Below are positions 25,851 to 38,017 of a stretch of 64,000 nucleotides of DNA, in pieces. The notes beneath the pieces were generated by a model. It saw only the letters and a list, made by a program, of their open reading frames with translations. It was not told the origin of the DNA and did no database searches. The position numbers and the translations under genes are program-made. The DNA is from Megamerina dolium (taxonomy: Eukaryota; Arthropoda; Insecta; Diptera; Megamerinidae): NCBI GenBank assembly GCA_963854835.1, contig OY978530.1, positions 32,498,695 to 32,562,694 on the forward strand, in the 5' to 3' direction. Positions within the stretch are counted from its first letter, which is position 1, and every line of letters starts with the position of its first letter.

Positions 25851-26093
25851 TTTTTTCTCTTTTATTAAATATTTCTGTCTAAACAATAAATTAATTAAAT
25901 TGTGAATTTAAAATTAAGATTAAAATCGAAAACATCAAATAAATTAAAAGTGTTTACTTAAATTAAAATTAAAACTAACTCCCTAAATCAACCTAAATTA
26001 AACGTGCGTGTGTGTGTGCTCCCAGCGCGCTATCATTAACAGCGGCAAGGTTTGAACCAGCTTGTGGCCCACCGGCAACCCCATCTCAACTCT
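25851..26093. other. AT-rich spacer, possibly LINE 5' UTR
   Basis: A/T-rich DNA ending in GTGCGTGTGTGTGTGCTCCC and a short GC-richer part (26030-26090). No confident gene; by position it may be the leader or ORF1 start of the LINE that follows. Confidence 0.35.
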
Positions 26094-26102
26094 ACATATA
26101 TT

Positions 26103-26158
<56 letters not shown>
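26094..26158. repeat. (TA)n microsatellite
   Basis: About 65 bp of TA with GTA/CATA interruptions directly before the LINE RT domain, where the 5' part of the LINE is missing. Confidence 0.95.
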
Positions 26159-26161
<3 letters not shown>

Positions 26162-27679
26162 CGGAGTCACTGAAATACCTGATGGAGATGCATTTTCCAG
26201 GAAGCTTTAGATCGGAAGATCCTTGGGAAGCCACCCGCAAGGGTGCAAACAGGAATGAAAAATTGGAAGCTGAAAGGATAGTCACCAGAGATGGAGTGAT
26301 AAACGCCATTAAGCGTTTCTCTCCACTCAAAACAGCAGGTACAGACGGGATATTTCCAGCCCTACTTCAGTGGGGTGCAGAAGCTCTGGTAGACAGGCTT
26401 CTGGGAATATTTATTACTTGCCTGGCTACAGGATATATCCCGACTCAATGGAGAGAGACTAAGGTTGTCTTTCTTACAAAGCCGGGAAAAGGGACTACTC
26501 AGAGGCTAAATCTTTCCGGCCGGTTAGCTTGACATCCATTCTGCTTAAATGTATGGAAGGAGTACTGGCGGACTACATGGAAAGGACAACGCTTCTGACA
26601 AAACCACTGAGCAAGTGTCAGCACGCGTACAGAGCTGGCAAATCCACTGAAACGGCCCTGCACTAACTCGTTCGCGTAGCGGAGAGGGAACTGTCTTGTG
26701 GAGGGATATCTATGTCTACTTTTATGGATATAGAAGGTGCCTTCGATAAGATTGGTTTCGATAAGCTAAGGATGGCCCTTGCTACTCGTGAAGTCAACCC
26801 AACCATTATAAGGTGGGTGGACAGCATGCTGAGGAAAAGGGCAAAAAACTTTCAAAATGGGAGTAACAGACTCAGAGGTAGGGTAGTCAAAGGGTGTCCA
26901 CAGGAGGAGTATTATCACCCATCCTTTGGAACATCACGGTCGATTCCCTACATCAGCTTCTGGACTCAAAAGGCATACACACCGTCGGGTATGCAGATGA
27001 CATAGCGGTAACGGTGAGCGGTAAGTTCCTGGACACTATTTATGATACCATGAGAGGTGCACTCAAAATGGTTGAAGGATGGTGCACGGAACAAGGTCTT
27101 TCTGTAAATGCTAGTAAGTCAGAAACAGTACTCTTTACTAAAAGGAGGACTGGACTAACAATAGACCCTCTTAGGCTTTTTGGATCGAACATCAACGTAT
27201 CCAAGGAAGTAAAGTATCTAGGTGTCATCCTGGATAACAAGCTGACTTGGAATAGTCACGTCGATGACAAGATCCAGAAGGGCAAGCGGGTATTGCATCA
27301 GCGTAAGAGAGTGTTCGGTCTCATGTGGGGAATTACTCCCAGAGCAGCGCACTGGATCTACACAACGATGGTCAGACCCTTAATAACATATGCTCCTGTG
27401 GTCTGGTGGCCTAAGGTCACCCAAAAGACCGCGAAAAGCAAGTTAGATACGGTACAAAGGATGGCTTGTATTGGGATTACCGGAACTATCCGGACGACCC
27501 CAGTAGAAGCATTGGAAGTCTTTCTCGGGCTGCTGCCGTTGGACTTGCATATTATGAAGTTAGCGGCATTAACAGCATTACGTCTGAAGACAACCAATAA
27601 TTGGTATAAATTCGGCACAGAGATGGGGCACAGGGGCATCCTGTCACTCAAATGCCAATGGAGGGAATGGGTAGGCTGA
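26159..27679 (+). pseudogene. LINE reverse transcriptase (I/LOA-like, RNase H-bearing)
   Basis: Reads in order SESLKYLMEMHFPGSF, NAIKRFSPLKTAGTDGIFPA, PTQWRETKVVFLTKPGKG, then after a frame break near 26510 LTSILLKCMEGVLADYMER, STFMDIEGAFDKIGFDKL (first catalytic Asp), a break in the GCPQ box near 26905, GVLSPILWNITVDSLHQL, the intact catalytic box VGYADDIAVTVSG, and KYLGVILDNKLTWNSHVDDK. The thumb and connection follow to 27679. Wording fits I/LOA/R1-type LINEs. The endonuclease and ORF1 are absent, replaced by a (TA)n tract. Three frame breaks make it non-functional, yet the catalytic residues are all retained, suggesting moderate age. Confidence 0.85.
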
Positions 27680-28626
27680 AGATGACTAAAAAGTCACACA
27701 GAAAACTCATTGAAGCCGGCCTCACACATGATGTATGTGAGGAAAATGACATCAGTATTTTTACAGATGGTTCATTAATGGATGGCAGAGCGGGTGCTGG
27801 AATCTTCTCTAAAGAGTTGGGACTGGCATGCACTCTGAATCTGGGAAGATACGTATCGGTCTATCAAGCAGAAATGCTTGGTCTAATGCATGCGCTAGAC
27901 CATCCACTGGATGGAAAGGTACAAGGTAAGAAAATCTTGCTAGCACTCGATAACCAGGCGGTGGTTAGGCGACTGCAACAACCTACGGTATCTTCTAAGT
28001 TGGCGCTCGACTGTGCTCAGAAACTTAACGGGTGTGCTCGTAGTAATGCGATTACTCTTATGTGAGTGAAGGGACACATTGGTATAGAACAGAATGAAGC
28101 TGCAGACTCCTTGACTAGACAAGGATCTGAAGCTGAATTTTATGGACCGGAACCAGTAGTTGCTCTCAGCAGCGGGACGGTGAAGGCAAAGGTCGAAGAG
28201 TGGATAAAGAAACTTCATCTCACGAGATGGGAGAACTTATCTACTTGTAGACAGGCAAATGCTTCGTTGAGGCTATCAAAGGGCAGAGAATCGGGGAGGG
28301 CTCTCAGTCTAGGACGAATGACTCTAAGCTGGTTGACTGCATTAATAACTGGGCATGGCAATTTCAGGTACCACCTCAGCAAGATGGGTCTTGTAGATGG
28401 GGAGGATGCTGATATTTGCAGATTAAGCATGGAAGAGGCAGAGACAGCGGCGCACATAGTGTGCCAGTGTCCTGCATTGGCAAGCAGGAGGATGTCCACA
28501 CTGGGTCGCCAATTTATTGATGAACTCGAAATGTGGAACATACCCCACAAAGACATGCTTGAAATAACGCGTGATTTTATTATGAGGAAGGAAGTAGAAG
28601 AATTCTGCAACCGAACAAATAATTAA
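27652..28626 (+). pseudogene. RNase H domain and C-terminus of the same LINE
   Basis: Overlaps the RT frame by 28 bp in another frame (a one-base shift). It shows all RNase H acidic motifs: SIFTDGSLMDGRAGAGIFSK, VYQAEMLGLMHALD, LLALDNQAVVRRLQ and NEAADSLTRQG. One premature TGA at 28063-28065 replaces the expected Trp in the WVKGH motif. The tail has a CCHC-like end (CRLSMEEAETAAHIVCQCPA). The 3' UTR is short, and the copy ends at about 28680 where a (TA)n tract begins. Confidence 0.85.
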
Positions 28627-28682
28627 CACACGATTTGAGGGACGAAAAGGGACCCATATAAGTGGTCTGATTCGGCTAATCC

Positions 28683-29972
<1,290 letters not shown>

Positions 29973-30284
29973 CCAATTTAAACCTTTGATTTAATGCAAA
30001 AATAATGAATTTCCTTTTACTACACCTAATATATATTGTTTCAGCGGGGAGCGAGTGAATGGCGGTGGGTTCGCTCAATGTGGTGCACTTGCCCGCAGGT
30101 TGAGTTAGCGGCAGAGGTATTGACGACGGCTTGGTTGTTACTATAAACAACACTTCTTTTTTCACTTTTTCACAAATGAAATGTCTTGCACTTTATTTAA
30201 ACTATTTATTTATTAAATTTAATATTAATTGTATCATATGCATCTAAAGTATATTAATCGGGATTCGGGGTATAAAGAAGATAA
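29973..30284. other. Spacer, no gene seen
   Basis: Includes a GC-richer patch (30040-30130) whose reverse strand gives SSIPLPLTQPAGKCTTLSEP, loosely resembling the GC-richer stretch at 26030-26090 that also sits inward of a GTCTACGCCAGAA module. This may be shared leader or ORF1 sequence; not certain. Confidence 0.35.
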
Positions 30285-30850
<566 letters not shown>

Positions 30851-30852
30851 CG

Positions 30853-31207
30853 TGGGTGCCGTAGCTCAGTGGTTAGTGTGTTCGCCTTCTGATCTGTAGG
30901 TCGTGGTTCAATACCCGGCTGATGCATAACAAATTTTATATCGAAAAGATTTTTCTTTAGAATGGTACCCACCTGTCGGCAAGCAATTGGCAATTCTTCC
31001 GATAGTAACAACTTGCCATGAAAAAGCTTCTTAAAGAACTCTGTGACAAAGCTCAGAAAAAGTGATGTCACATGTGTTCTGCCGTTCGGAACCGGCTAAA
31101 ATAAGTAGGTCCCTTCTAATATTGTCCAAAATTTAAGACGCACAACAGTAATAGAAGAGAAGCTCGGCCAATGAGCCCTTTGGGGCTTTAAGTGCCACAT
31201 ATTTATT

Positions 31208-31213
<6 letters not shown>
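30853..31213 (+). mobile_element. tRNA-derived SINE, copy 4 (full length, subfamily B)
   Basis: Complete copy from TGGGTGCCGTAGCTCAGTGG to CACATATTTATTTTTT. It carries the subfamily-B markers GGTTCAATACCCGGC in the B box and AATGGTACCCACC in the body. The bases just upstream are TATATAACG, which also precede copy 5. Confidence 0.92.

Positions 31214-31258
<45 letters not shown>
31214..31258. repeat. (TA)n microsatellite after SINE copy 4
   Basis: About 45 bp of TA directly following the SINE tail. SINE copy 4 therefore sits inside a TA array. Confidence 0.95.
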
Positions 31259-31499
31259 GGTGTATGATAAATCCCTTGGTGTTATCAAAACCAACAACTG
31301 GTTAGGTTTGGTTTGAAAGGCGTGTGTGAACTTATATTCACACTTACACTCGGAAGCATCTATTGCCCATTGTGATTAACTTGATTGCCGGAGGATGCAC
31401 GCCTTCCCAGAGTAACCAGTGTTTATTTGTCATCCTTCTGTAACTGAAATTACTGTAACAACTGTCTGGTTGCATCCCAGTCCATCTGCATAAGCAGAA

Positions 31500-32160
31500 C
31501 GAGAGGAAGAGCAGAGAAGGTCGAGGAATTCAATCTACAATCTTTACGAAAGTGAGGAGCTTGACGAACTCGACCTGACCATACTAAACCTGAGGCCAGG
31601 AGATGATTCGGTTACTGTCTCCCTGTCAGAGATTAATGAGGCTCTGACAGTGTATGAACTCGTTCTGAGTCAGCAACAACAGGATGAACAGCATTAGGGC
31701 TGCGCAAACCATTTCCATCACCTTGGACATTCAGGGGTCAAATAAGAGGTTTGGCGGTCAAAAATACACAGATAATATCGGTTATACGATGTGATAACCC
31801 GAGAACCTGTTTGATACTTCTTAAGAATATAAACTTTCTCTGTTTTTCAAACAGGTTTGCATCCTGGCACTGGATGAACTCACTGGCACCACCTACGGCA
31901 ATCCACTGGTGGATTATTGTGAGCGGAAGAAGCTACCACTGATGCTGTGCAAATGCGCACAACGAGGCATCGGGCAGCACGGACACCAATATATGGGGTG
32001 AGTACATTCTGGAATGTATTCTAAGTAATAGATTGGAATTATTAAATATTAGCAATACACCAACGAGCACGCGCAACGAGGTCCTTGATCTAACGATAGG
32101 AAATACTTGAGGTAGTGAGCTAATAACAAGAAAGATGTCATAATCTCTAGGTTGGGGTAA
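31500..32160 (+). pseudogene. LINE endonuclease relic (I/LOA or jockey-like)
   Basis: Broken plus-strand phrases at 31950-32110 (GSTDTNIWGEYILECILSNR, LELLNISNTPTSTRNEVLDL) match the endonuclease region of insect LINEs, where DxNAHH.xWGS.. ..RG..L.E....L..LN.G..PTF ... R..VLDLT occurs. The DANAHH catalytic phrase is degraded to NAHNEAS. An upstream acidic stretch at about 31535-31690 (SEELDELDLTILNLRPGDDS, EINEALTVYELVLSQQQQDE) may be from the preceding ORF. 31260-31500 and 32160-32385 show nothing I can name. Confidence 0.6.
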
Positions 32161-32384
32161 ACTAACTAAGAGAGCACCCTTGAGAAAATATCCAGAACTA
32201 AGAGCTTAGAGTTCAGCTGGATCTTGTGATAAGAGAGACAAAGGACGAGAATTGAGAGCTGCATCTATTGTTGTGAGTATTGTAAAGTTTTTGAAGGTGA
32301 ATTTATGATTGTTCATTGAGAAATCTTACTTACACTCTAGAGATAGCACTGAGCGCACACGTCGGCCTTGTTGATAAGCAGAGC

Positions 32385-33375
32385 TATCAAGCATCTAGTA
32401 CCAGTAATGCAAGCTTATGCACCGCTCGACGAGTCGCTGCATTTTTTGTTCTAATATCGGCACACTAACTCTGCCGTCTGCTCCAGCAATAACAGTGACA
32501 AATTTTCCCAACCGCTTCAATGTGTACTTTTGTAGAATGTGTAGTTTTGGTTTATATCTGAAGCAATAAATACTGCATTTGTCAACTTAATTTTTAGGCG
32601 TATGAAACTGAGGAGCCCTTTTGGTCCAACATTAGACATATGCAAGTGTGTCACATACAAAATGACTAATCTAAAGGATCTTCGTAGTAACAGGGAGAAT
32701 TTTGTACCATACGAATATGATTTTGTGATATGGAGCAATATAAATTTTCTGCCTTTGTCTTCATATTCATGTGTAAATGGATTTAGTTTTTGTATGTGTG
32801 ATTTCAAGCACGATAATTTTCTGATGTATTATATTTCTTCTACAAATTTGTTATGTTGGATAGTTTCAACTATTTTCAGAATAGATAAACCCAGCTCTTT
32901 CGATGTGATTTGAGGCTGATATTTTTCAAAGGGGTTTATAAATCTATAAACATATGCAATTGTTCGCAATATTTTTGAGTATATAATTTTTCTATAATTT
33001 CGTTCATAATGTTGGCCTCTTTTTCAACAACGAATAAAGTGGTTTTAGATCTTCTCAGTGATTTTAAATTTTCATCGAGTTCGAAGTGAATATTCATAGG
33101 CCATTCTTTTTCACTTGTTATTAAAAACTCTGGTCCTTCAAACCATATTGAATGGCGCAGTTCGTCTACATTGCAACTTCGAGAAACTATATCTTCTGGA
33201 TTGTGCGCAGTTGGTAAAAGTCTCCATTTATAGCATTTATAGCCCAATCTTTAACATCGGCTAACATCCAACAAAGGTTTATAATGTAGACGGATGCCTT
33301 TTGAGATGATTTCAGAGTCACTCCAGAGCGTGAGTTTTCCTGCAAAAATAAAACTGGTTCAAGAGCTTTCCATAA
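32385..33375 (-). pseudogene. BEL/Pao pol relic, RNase H to C-terminal tail
   Basis: On the minus strand, FIFAGKLTLWSDSEIISKG (33350-33300) is the RNase H-side motif of BEL/Pao. GYKCYKWRLLPTAHNPEDIV then SRSCNVDELRHSIWFEGPEF and EKEWPMNIHFELDE (33247-33050) match the WRHVPT..NPAD..SRG block. GKFVTVIAGADGRVSV near 32500 resembles the DUF5641 tail that ends BEL/Pao pol. The integrase core between them (32560-32940) is unrecognisable. At least four frame breaks. It is separate from, and opposite in strand to, the BEL relic at 12940-15335. Confidence 0.7.
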
Positions 33376-33419
33376 TTTCGCTAATAAATGAGTAGCGCAT
33401 CGTCGTCTGAGAATTTAAA

Positions 33420-33540
33420 TGTCGTATGTAACTGCCAAACTCTACATACGACAAATTTCAATATAAAATAGAGAAAAAATTAATTTATTATTTAAATGTC
33501 GTATGTTGATATTTTATCACACATATGACATTTAAATAAT
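33420..33540. repeat. Two adjacent hairpins at the left end of the candidate transposon
   Basis: Hairpin 1: 11-bp arms 33420-33430 and 33443-33453. Hairpin 2: 20-bp arms 33487-33506 and 33521-33540 with one mismatch (CGTATG against CATATG). Both arms share ATTTAAATGTCGTATGT, so the hairpins are also direct repeats of each other. Confidence 0.8.
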
Positions 33541-33844
33541 TTTGGTTTAAATAATAATGTACTAAAGAAAAATGTATTATGCCCATATAAAACCGAAGAA
33601 ATGTCTTCATCACTACCACCACCGCTAATATCGCTTACCTTGGAGCAGTAAGTATTTATTTTAATTTAATTATTTAGCACTTTATTTCTTTATTTCTGTA
33701 TTTTTAGAATCGCACTATTGTAGAGCATGATCCCAAAAAATATATCAGGTCATATGTCATATTAATCTTCCAGTTTCTCTCAATGTATACATACATGTAT
33801 TTAATTACTACATCAATCTTTCATTTCACCGTCCGAAAAGGGAT

Positions 33845-34111
33845 ATGTGTGACAAATGCTCCATATATGATAACAAAAAAGATAACTTAGATCCGAAAAT
33901 ATTAGCAGAATACAAGAAGCACAAGGACGACAAAATGTTTATGAAGGCAGAAAGAAATGAGGATCGCCAAAACTTCGATCAATCAAATGCAATTATATGT
34001 TTCGATTTGCAAAATGTTTTCAATTTACCAAAATGCTACTCCTCAGACTTTTTTTATAAAAGGAAATTGGCTGCTTTTAATTTAAGGGGCACAACTAGTT
34101 TGACCGCCTGA
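33845..34111 (+). pseudogene. Fragment of a transposon-associated Cys-rich protein
   Basis: The frame from ATG at 33845 reads MCDKCSIYDNKKDNLDPKIL, EYKKHKDDKMFMKAER, then SNAIICFDLQNVFNLPKCYS and FFYKRKLAAFNLRGTTS before a stop. The C..C..Y/L start, charged helix, ..CFDLQ..L.LP and FYKR.L..YN order is one I know from a widespread, poorly characterised arthropod protein group linked to mobile DNA (I believe annotated DUF7869-like). An upstream ATG at 33601 with GCAGTAAGT at 33647 could be a first exon. The downstream continuation (WHE.....G.NE) is missing, so this is probably a dead fragment. Function of the family is not established here. Confidence 0.45.
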
Positions 34112-35248
34112 AAAAAGGTGATTTTTGTGAATTGTTTAAAAAAAAAGTATTGCATCGAATGTTTTAAAATTATGCAGATATATTTGTGCATAAATAATGA
34201 ATACAAAGTAATTTTTTCAAATGAAAATATTAGATTTTCAGCAAGTTATCCACCATCTCCTGAGTCTTCAAAAAAAAAGTTTTCCCATTGCTGCAGTGAT
34301 TGTAGTCTTTGCAGTGCCTGAAATCAAAAAAACCAAAAATTTTATTAAACTAGGTTATATTTCCTATACAATGGCCCTCGATTGTAAAATAAAAAATGAA
34401 ATGCAACAAAATGGCGGTTTTTTTTTATATTTTTCATCCAATCATAAAACTGGAGGGTCATTGTATGGAAAAACAAATACAAAATAAGCTAAAAGAAGAC
34501 CCAAGTCGATCGGTTGATTTGTTATTAAGTTACAGCTGCAGCAAATTTGAAAAATTTAGTTTTAGAAAAAACGCGTTTAAAGGTAAAAGTACTGATTTCA
34601 TTGTTCATTGCAGCTGTTCTGTAGAAGGCTGCAACTCAGAATCTATTTGAGATTTTCACTTGAAATTTTAATGTTATTTTTAAAGGTATAAATTATCAAA
34701 AAATGCAAAAACAAAAACAAAACGAAATTTTCAAAATTTCAAACTAATTGTGCAAACATACCAAACTTAACGTATTACGCAATATGGAACGAAGCTATGA
34801 ATGTTAGAGCTGGAAACGACATTGCGATTGCATTAGTCAAGATATTAACTCGAATGTGGAATACAATTTTTTATGAAGAATTTTTACTACTGTTCAATAT
34901 ATATGTATGTACATGCGTATGGAGTACTTATAGGCATATTCCATTAACGCAATGCATATATAAGTATTTATAAACATATGCACTTACTATATAACATATA
35001 AAGTGTTTCACAATATTATTTAACTTTTTATAATATTAAATTTCATAAAATTTCAGTAATTTTGATAAAGAAGGCAGGCATAAAGGCATCGTTTTATCGA
35101 AGCACCCGACAATCAGAAATATCAGAAATGTAAATACGATGTTGTTGCTTTTTGTAGTAATTTCATTAATTTCTTTGTGTTGTGAGTCAAAATAATGCTC
35201 ATCTAATTTATGCATTTTGACTCACTATAATTGTTACAATAATATTAA
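34112..35248. other. AT-rich interior of the candidate transposon, no clear gene
   Basis: Short open frames at 34118-34650 overlap one another in all frames and contain no domain I recognise, though phrases such as HCCSDCSLCS and LSYSCSKFEKFSFRKN hint at decayed coding sequence. 34660-35248 is AT-rich without signals. Confidence 0.35.
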
Positions 35249-35610
35249 AAAATAAATAAATATGTGGCACTTAAAGCCCCAAAGGGCTCATTGGCCGAGC
35301 TTCTCTTCTATTAGTGTTGTGCGTCTTAAATTTTGTACAGTATTAGAATGGACCTACTTATTTTAGCCGGTTCCGAACGGCAGAACACTTGTGACATCAC
35401 TTTTTCTGAGCTTTGTCACAGAGTTCTTTTTAGAAGCTTTTTCATGGCAAGTTGTTACTGTCGGAAGAATTGCCAATTGCTTGCCGACAGGTGGGTACCA
35501 TTCGAAAGAAAAATCTTTTCGATATAAAATTTGTTATGCATCAGCCGGGTATTGAACCACGACCTACAGATCAGAAGGCGAACACACTAACCACTGAGCT
35601 ACGGCACCCA
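35249..35610 (-). mobile_element. tRNA-derived SINE, copy 5 (full length, subfamily B)
   Basis: Minus copy: (AAAT)n tail at 35249-35261, complete body, tRNA head ending GAGCTACGGCACCCA at 35610. It has the subfamily-B markers GGTTCAATACCC and AATGGTACCCACC on the minus strand. Its 5' flank (CGTTATATATA on the plus strand) is the same as that of copy 4. Confidence 0.92.
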
Positions 35611-35611
35611 C

Positions 35612-35764
<153 letters not shown>

Positions 35765-36001
35765 CTTATTGTGTGATCTTATTTCAATATATGTTAATTT
35801 GCTATGTTAATTTATAGAATTTTTCTCCAGGACATGGCATTGCTCTCTTCAAAATCTCTGTATTCTACAACTCTGTTAAGTGACCCTGATATTTATAATC
35901 AGAAATAAGCTCAAAAGCCATAGTAGTACTTCTCTGGTATTAAACGTTCTCTGATATAACGCAAAAGTTTTCAGAACCGGGTCTTTCCTTGCTGCAGGAA
36001 A

Positions 36002-36394
36002 TTGATTGTGGACATAGTACAATCGAAAACATCGCAGAAATATGGAAATTGGAAGTCCTGTCTCTTTGATTTAAAGATTAAACGATTTTTGTTACGTGAG
36101 TGTGAAACTAAAATTTTTCAGATGGTGCCTTCTAACTTCAAGTTATATTCTCAACTTTGTTTTCAACAGCTTCCATTTTCAAAAAGCAAATTTATTAAAT
36201 ATCAACAGAATAAATATACAATATTTTACAAAGATGCTGGAAAAGAAATTAATTACCAGAATGCTAATTTAAATAAAAATGTTGGTTTCAAAAGGGATAT
36301 CAAAGATATCTTAAAATCAATTTTAATTGTTGCTACTCTAAAAGCAATATCTTCAGAAAATACAGAAATCAGTACAATAAATAATTTATTTTGA
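36002..36394 (+). CDS. Unrecognised 130-codon frame inside the candidate transposon
   Basis: Open frame rich in Lys, Phe, Ile and Asn, including IKRFLLRECETKIFQMVPSN, FSKSKFIKYQQNKYTIFYKD and EINYQNANLNKN. I recognise no domain. The K.I.Y....Y...YKD spacing faintly recalls the C-terminal part of the same transposon-linked family as 33845-34111, but this is weak. AT-rich composition alone can produce such a frame, so it may not be a gene. Confidence 0.3.
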   Translation: MIVDIVQSKTSQKYGNWKSCLFDLKIKRFLLRECETKIFQMVPSNFKLYSQLCFQQLPFSKSKFIKYQQNKYTIFYKDAGKEINYQNANLNKNVGFKRDIKDILKSILIVATLKAISSENTEISTINNLF

Positions 36395-36608
36395 TTTTCA
36401 CGAAAAGAAGATTAATTTATTTTCTAATTTTGTTTTTAGACGATTTTTTGTTTAATATTATTTTCTATATTTAATTTTTTTATTAAAGACTGTAATAAAA
36501 TGTGTTTTACTTATTAATAAGATAAGATTTAATGTCTTCACACTTCTCAAATATATACTTAGTGTTTAAATGGCTAATGAACAAATTTTGGAATAGTATG
36601 GAATATCG

Positions 36609-36963
36609 TGGGTGCCGTATCTCAGTGGTTAGTGTGTTGGCCTTCTGACCTGTAGGTCGTGGTTCAATCCTCGGCTGGTGCATAGCAAATTTAATATCGA
36701 AAAGATTTTTCTTTCGAACGGTATCCACCTGTCGGCAAGCAATTAGCAATTCTTCCTACAGTAACAACTTGAGAAAGCTTCTAAAAGAACTCTGTGACAG
36801 AGCTAAGAAAAAGTGATGTCACAAAGGTTCTGCCGTTCGGAACCGGCTAAAATAAGTAGGTCCCTTCTAATATTGCCCAAAATTTAACAGGCACAATAGT
36901 AATGGAAGAGAAGCTCGGCCAATGAGCACTTCGGGGCCTTAAGTGCCACATATTAATATTTTT
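36609..36963 (+). mobile_element. tRNA-derived SINE, copy 6 with clear target duplication
   Basis: Near full-length copy (B box GGTTCAATCCTCGGC, subfamily A). TATGGAATATCG at 36597-36608 and TATGGAATGTCG at 36964-36975 form a 12-bp target-site duplication with one difference, showing the SINE landed in the right end of the candidate transposon and split its TGTCGTATG region. Confidence 0.92.
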
Positions 36964-37023
36964 TATGGAATGTCGTATGGAACCTCTTAAGTGTAAAAAT
37001 GATCGACTTTGCTGCATACGACA

Positions 37024-37348
37024 AACTAATTATGAACAAAAATCACAACATGTGTTCGGCGTAGAAGCCGATAACTAAATCATAATCATTTAGTGTAATT
37101 ACTCCACTCAACAAAATGTTTTTCTGCTACCCTAACTTAGCTATGTATTATTAAAATTTGTTAACTTCATATTCCTCTTTATGCTATGTACTAGGTATAT
37201 ATATGTACATATGCACTATAATTTATTTTTAAGGCTTGATTATATATGTACATACAGTATGTATGTACATATATTTTTATATTTTTATTATATTTTTTTG
37301 GGTAACTAGTACTTTTTAAATGCATAAAATAGTTCATATAGTACATAT
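37024..37348. other. AT-rich spacer, no gene seen
   Basis: AT-rich DNA with GTATGTACATAT-like repeats (37195-37270) between the candidate transposon and the second gypsy element. Confidence 0.4.
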
Positions 37349-37549
37349 TGTTACGAAAATGCCTTTATTGGGCTGTTCGTATCGACTAGATTGCATAAAA
37401 AAAATGTACAAATCAATTCTATTTTTCTTATTAAATTCAAATATAAAAATATCTCAAATATTTCAAAGAGAATCTAATTTCTAATCTTTCTGTACAAGTA
37501 TATTTTTCACCAGTGTTTTTGTTAAGTGATTTGTTTATTATTTACAACA
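37349..37549 (-). repeat. 3' LTR of the second gypsy element
   Basis: 201 bp, TG...CA. On the minus strand it begins TGTTGTAAATAATAAAC and ends CATTTTCGTAACA. Confidence 0.95.
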
Positions 37550-37560
37550 CTGCCCTCCAC

Positions 37561-37990
37561 TTAAACTTGTTCGTCCCGAACAAGTGTTCCCATATCGCCG
37601 TGATAAGGAGCCAGCCGTTCCAGATGTACTATTTTCAATTTTGCTCGACGATGCCCTGATTGTTGAATCCGATACACAACATCGTTGATTCTGTTTATCA
37701 CTTTATATGGTCCTTCCCAATGCATTTGTAATTTAGGAGACAAGCCCTTTTTCCGTTGTGGATTATGAAGCCATACCAGGTCTCCTTTATGGTAGCCTTT
37801 TGAATTTGTTCGTAAATCATATCTGGCCTTCATCTTGTCACTTGTTATCTGAATTCGCCTTCTTATGAAACGATGCACTTCATCTAGTTGATTTCGTTTG
37901 TTCTCAACGTAGTCACATATAGGTTTGTCAGACGATGGAGTTACTCCAAATTTCAAATCAGCCGGTAATCTTACATCTGTACCGAAAACT
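37561..37990 (-). pseudogene. Integrase C-terminal part of the second gypsy element
   Basis: Minus-strand frame with TTPARAVFGTDVRLPADLKF, then CDYVENKRNQLDEVHRFI and GDLVWLHNPQRKKGLSPKLQ with HWEGPYKVINRINDVVYRIQ, the GPY module that targets integration, ending at a stop (37561) just inside the polypurine tract. It is in a different frame from the upstream pol, and the catalytic Glu region that should link them is deleted around 38030-38050. Confidence 0.85.
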
Positions 37991-38017
37991 GCTCTTGCTG
38001 GTGTTGTTGCTGTGGAA

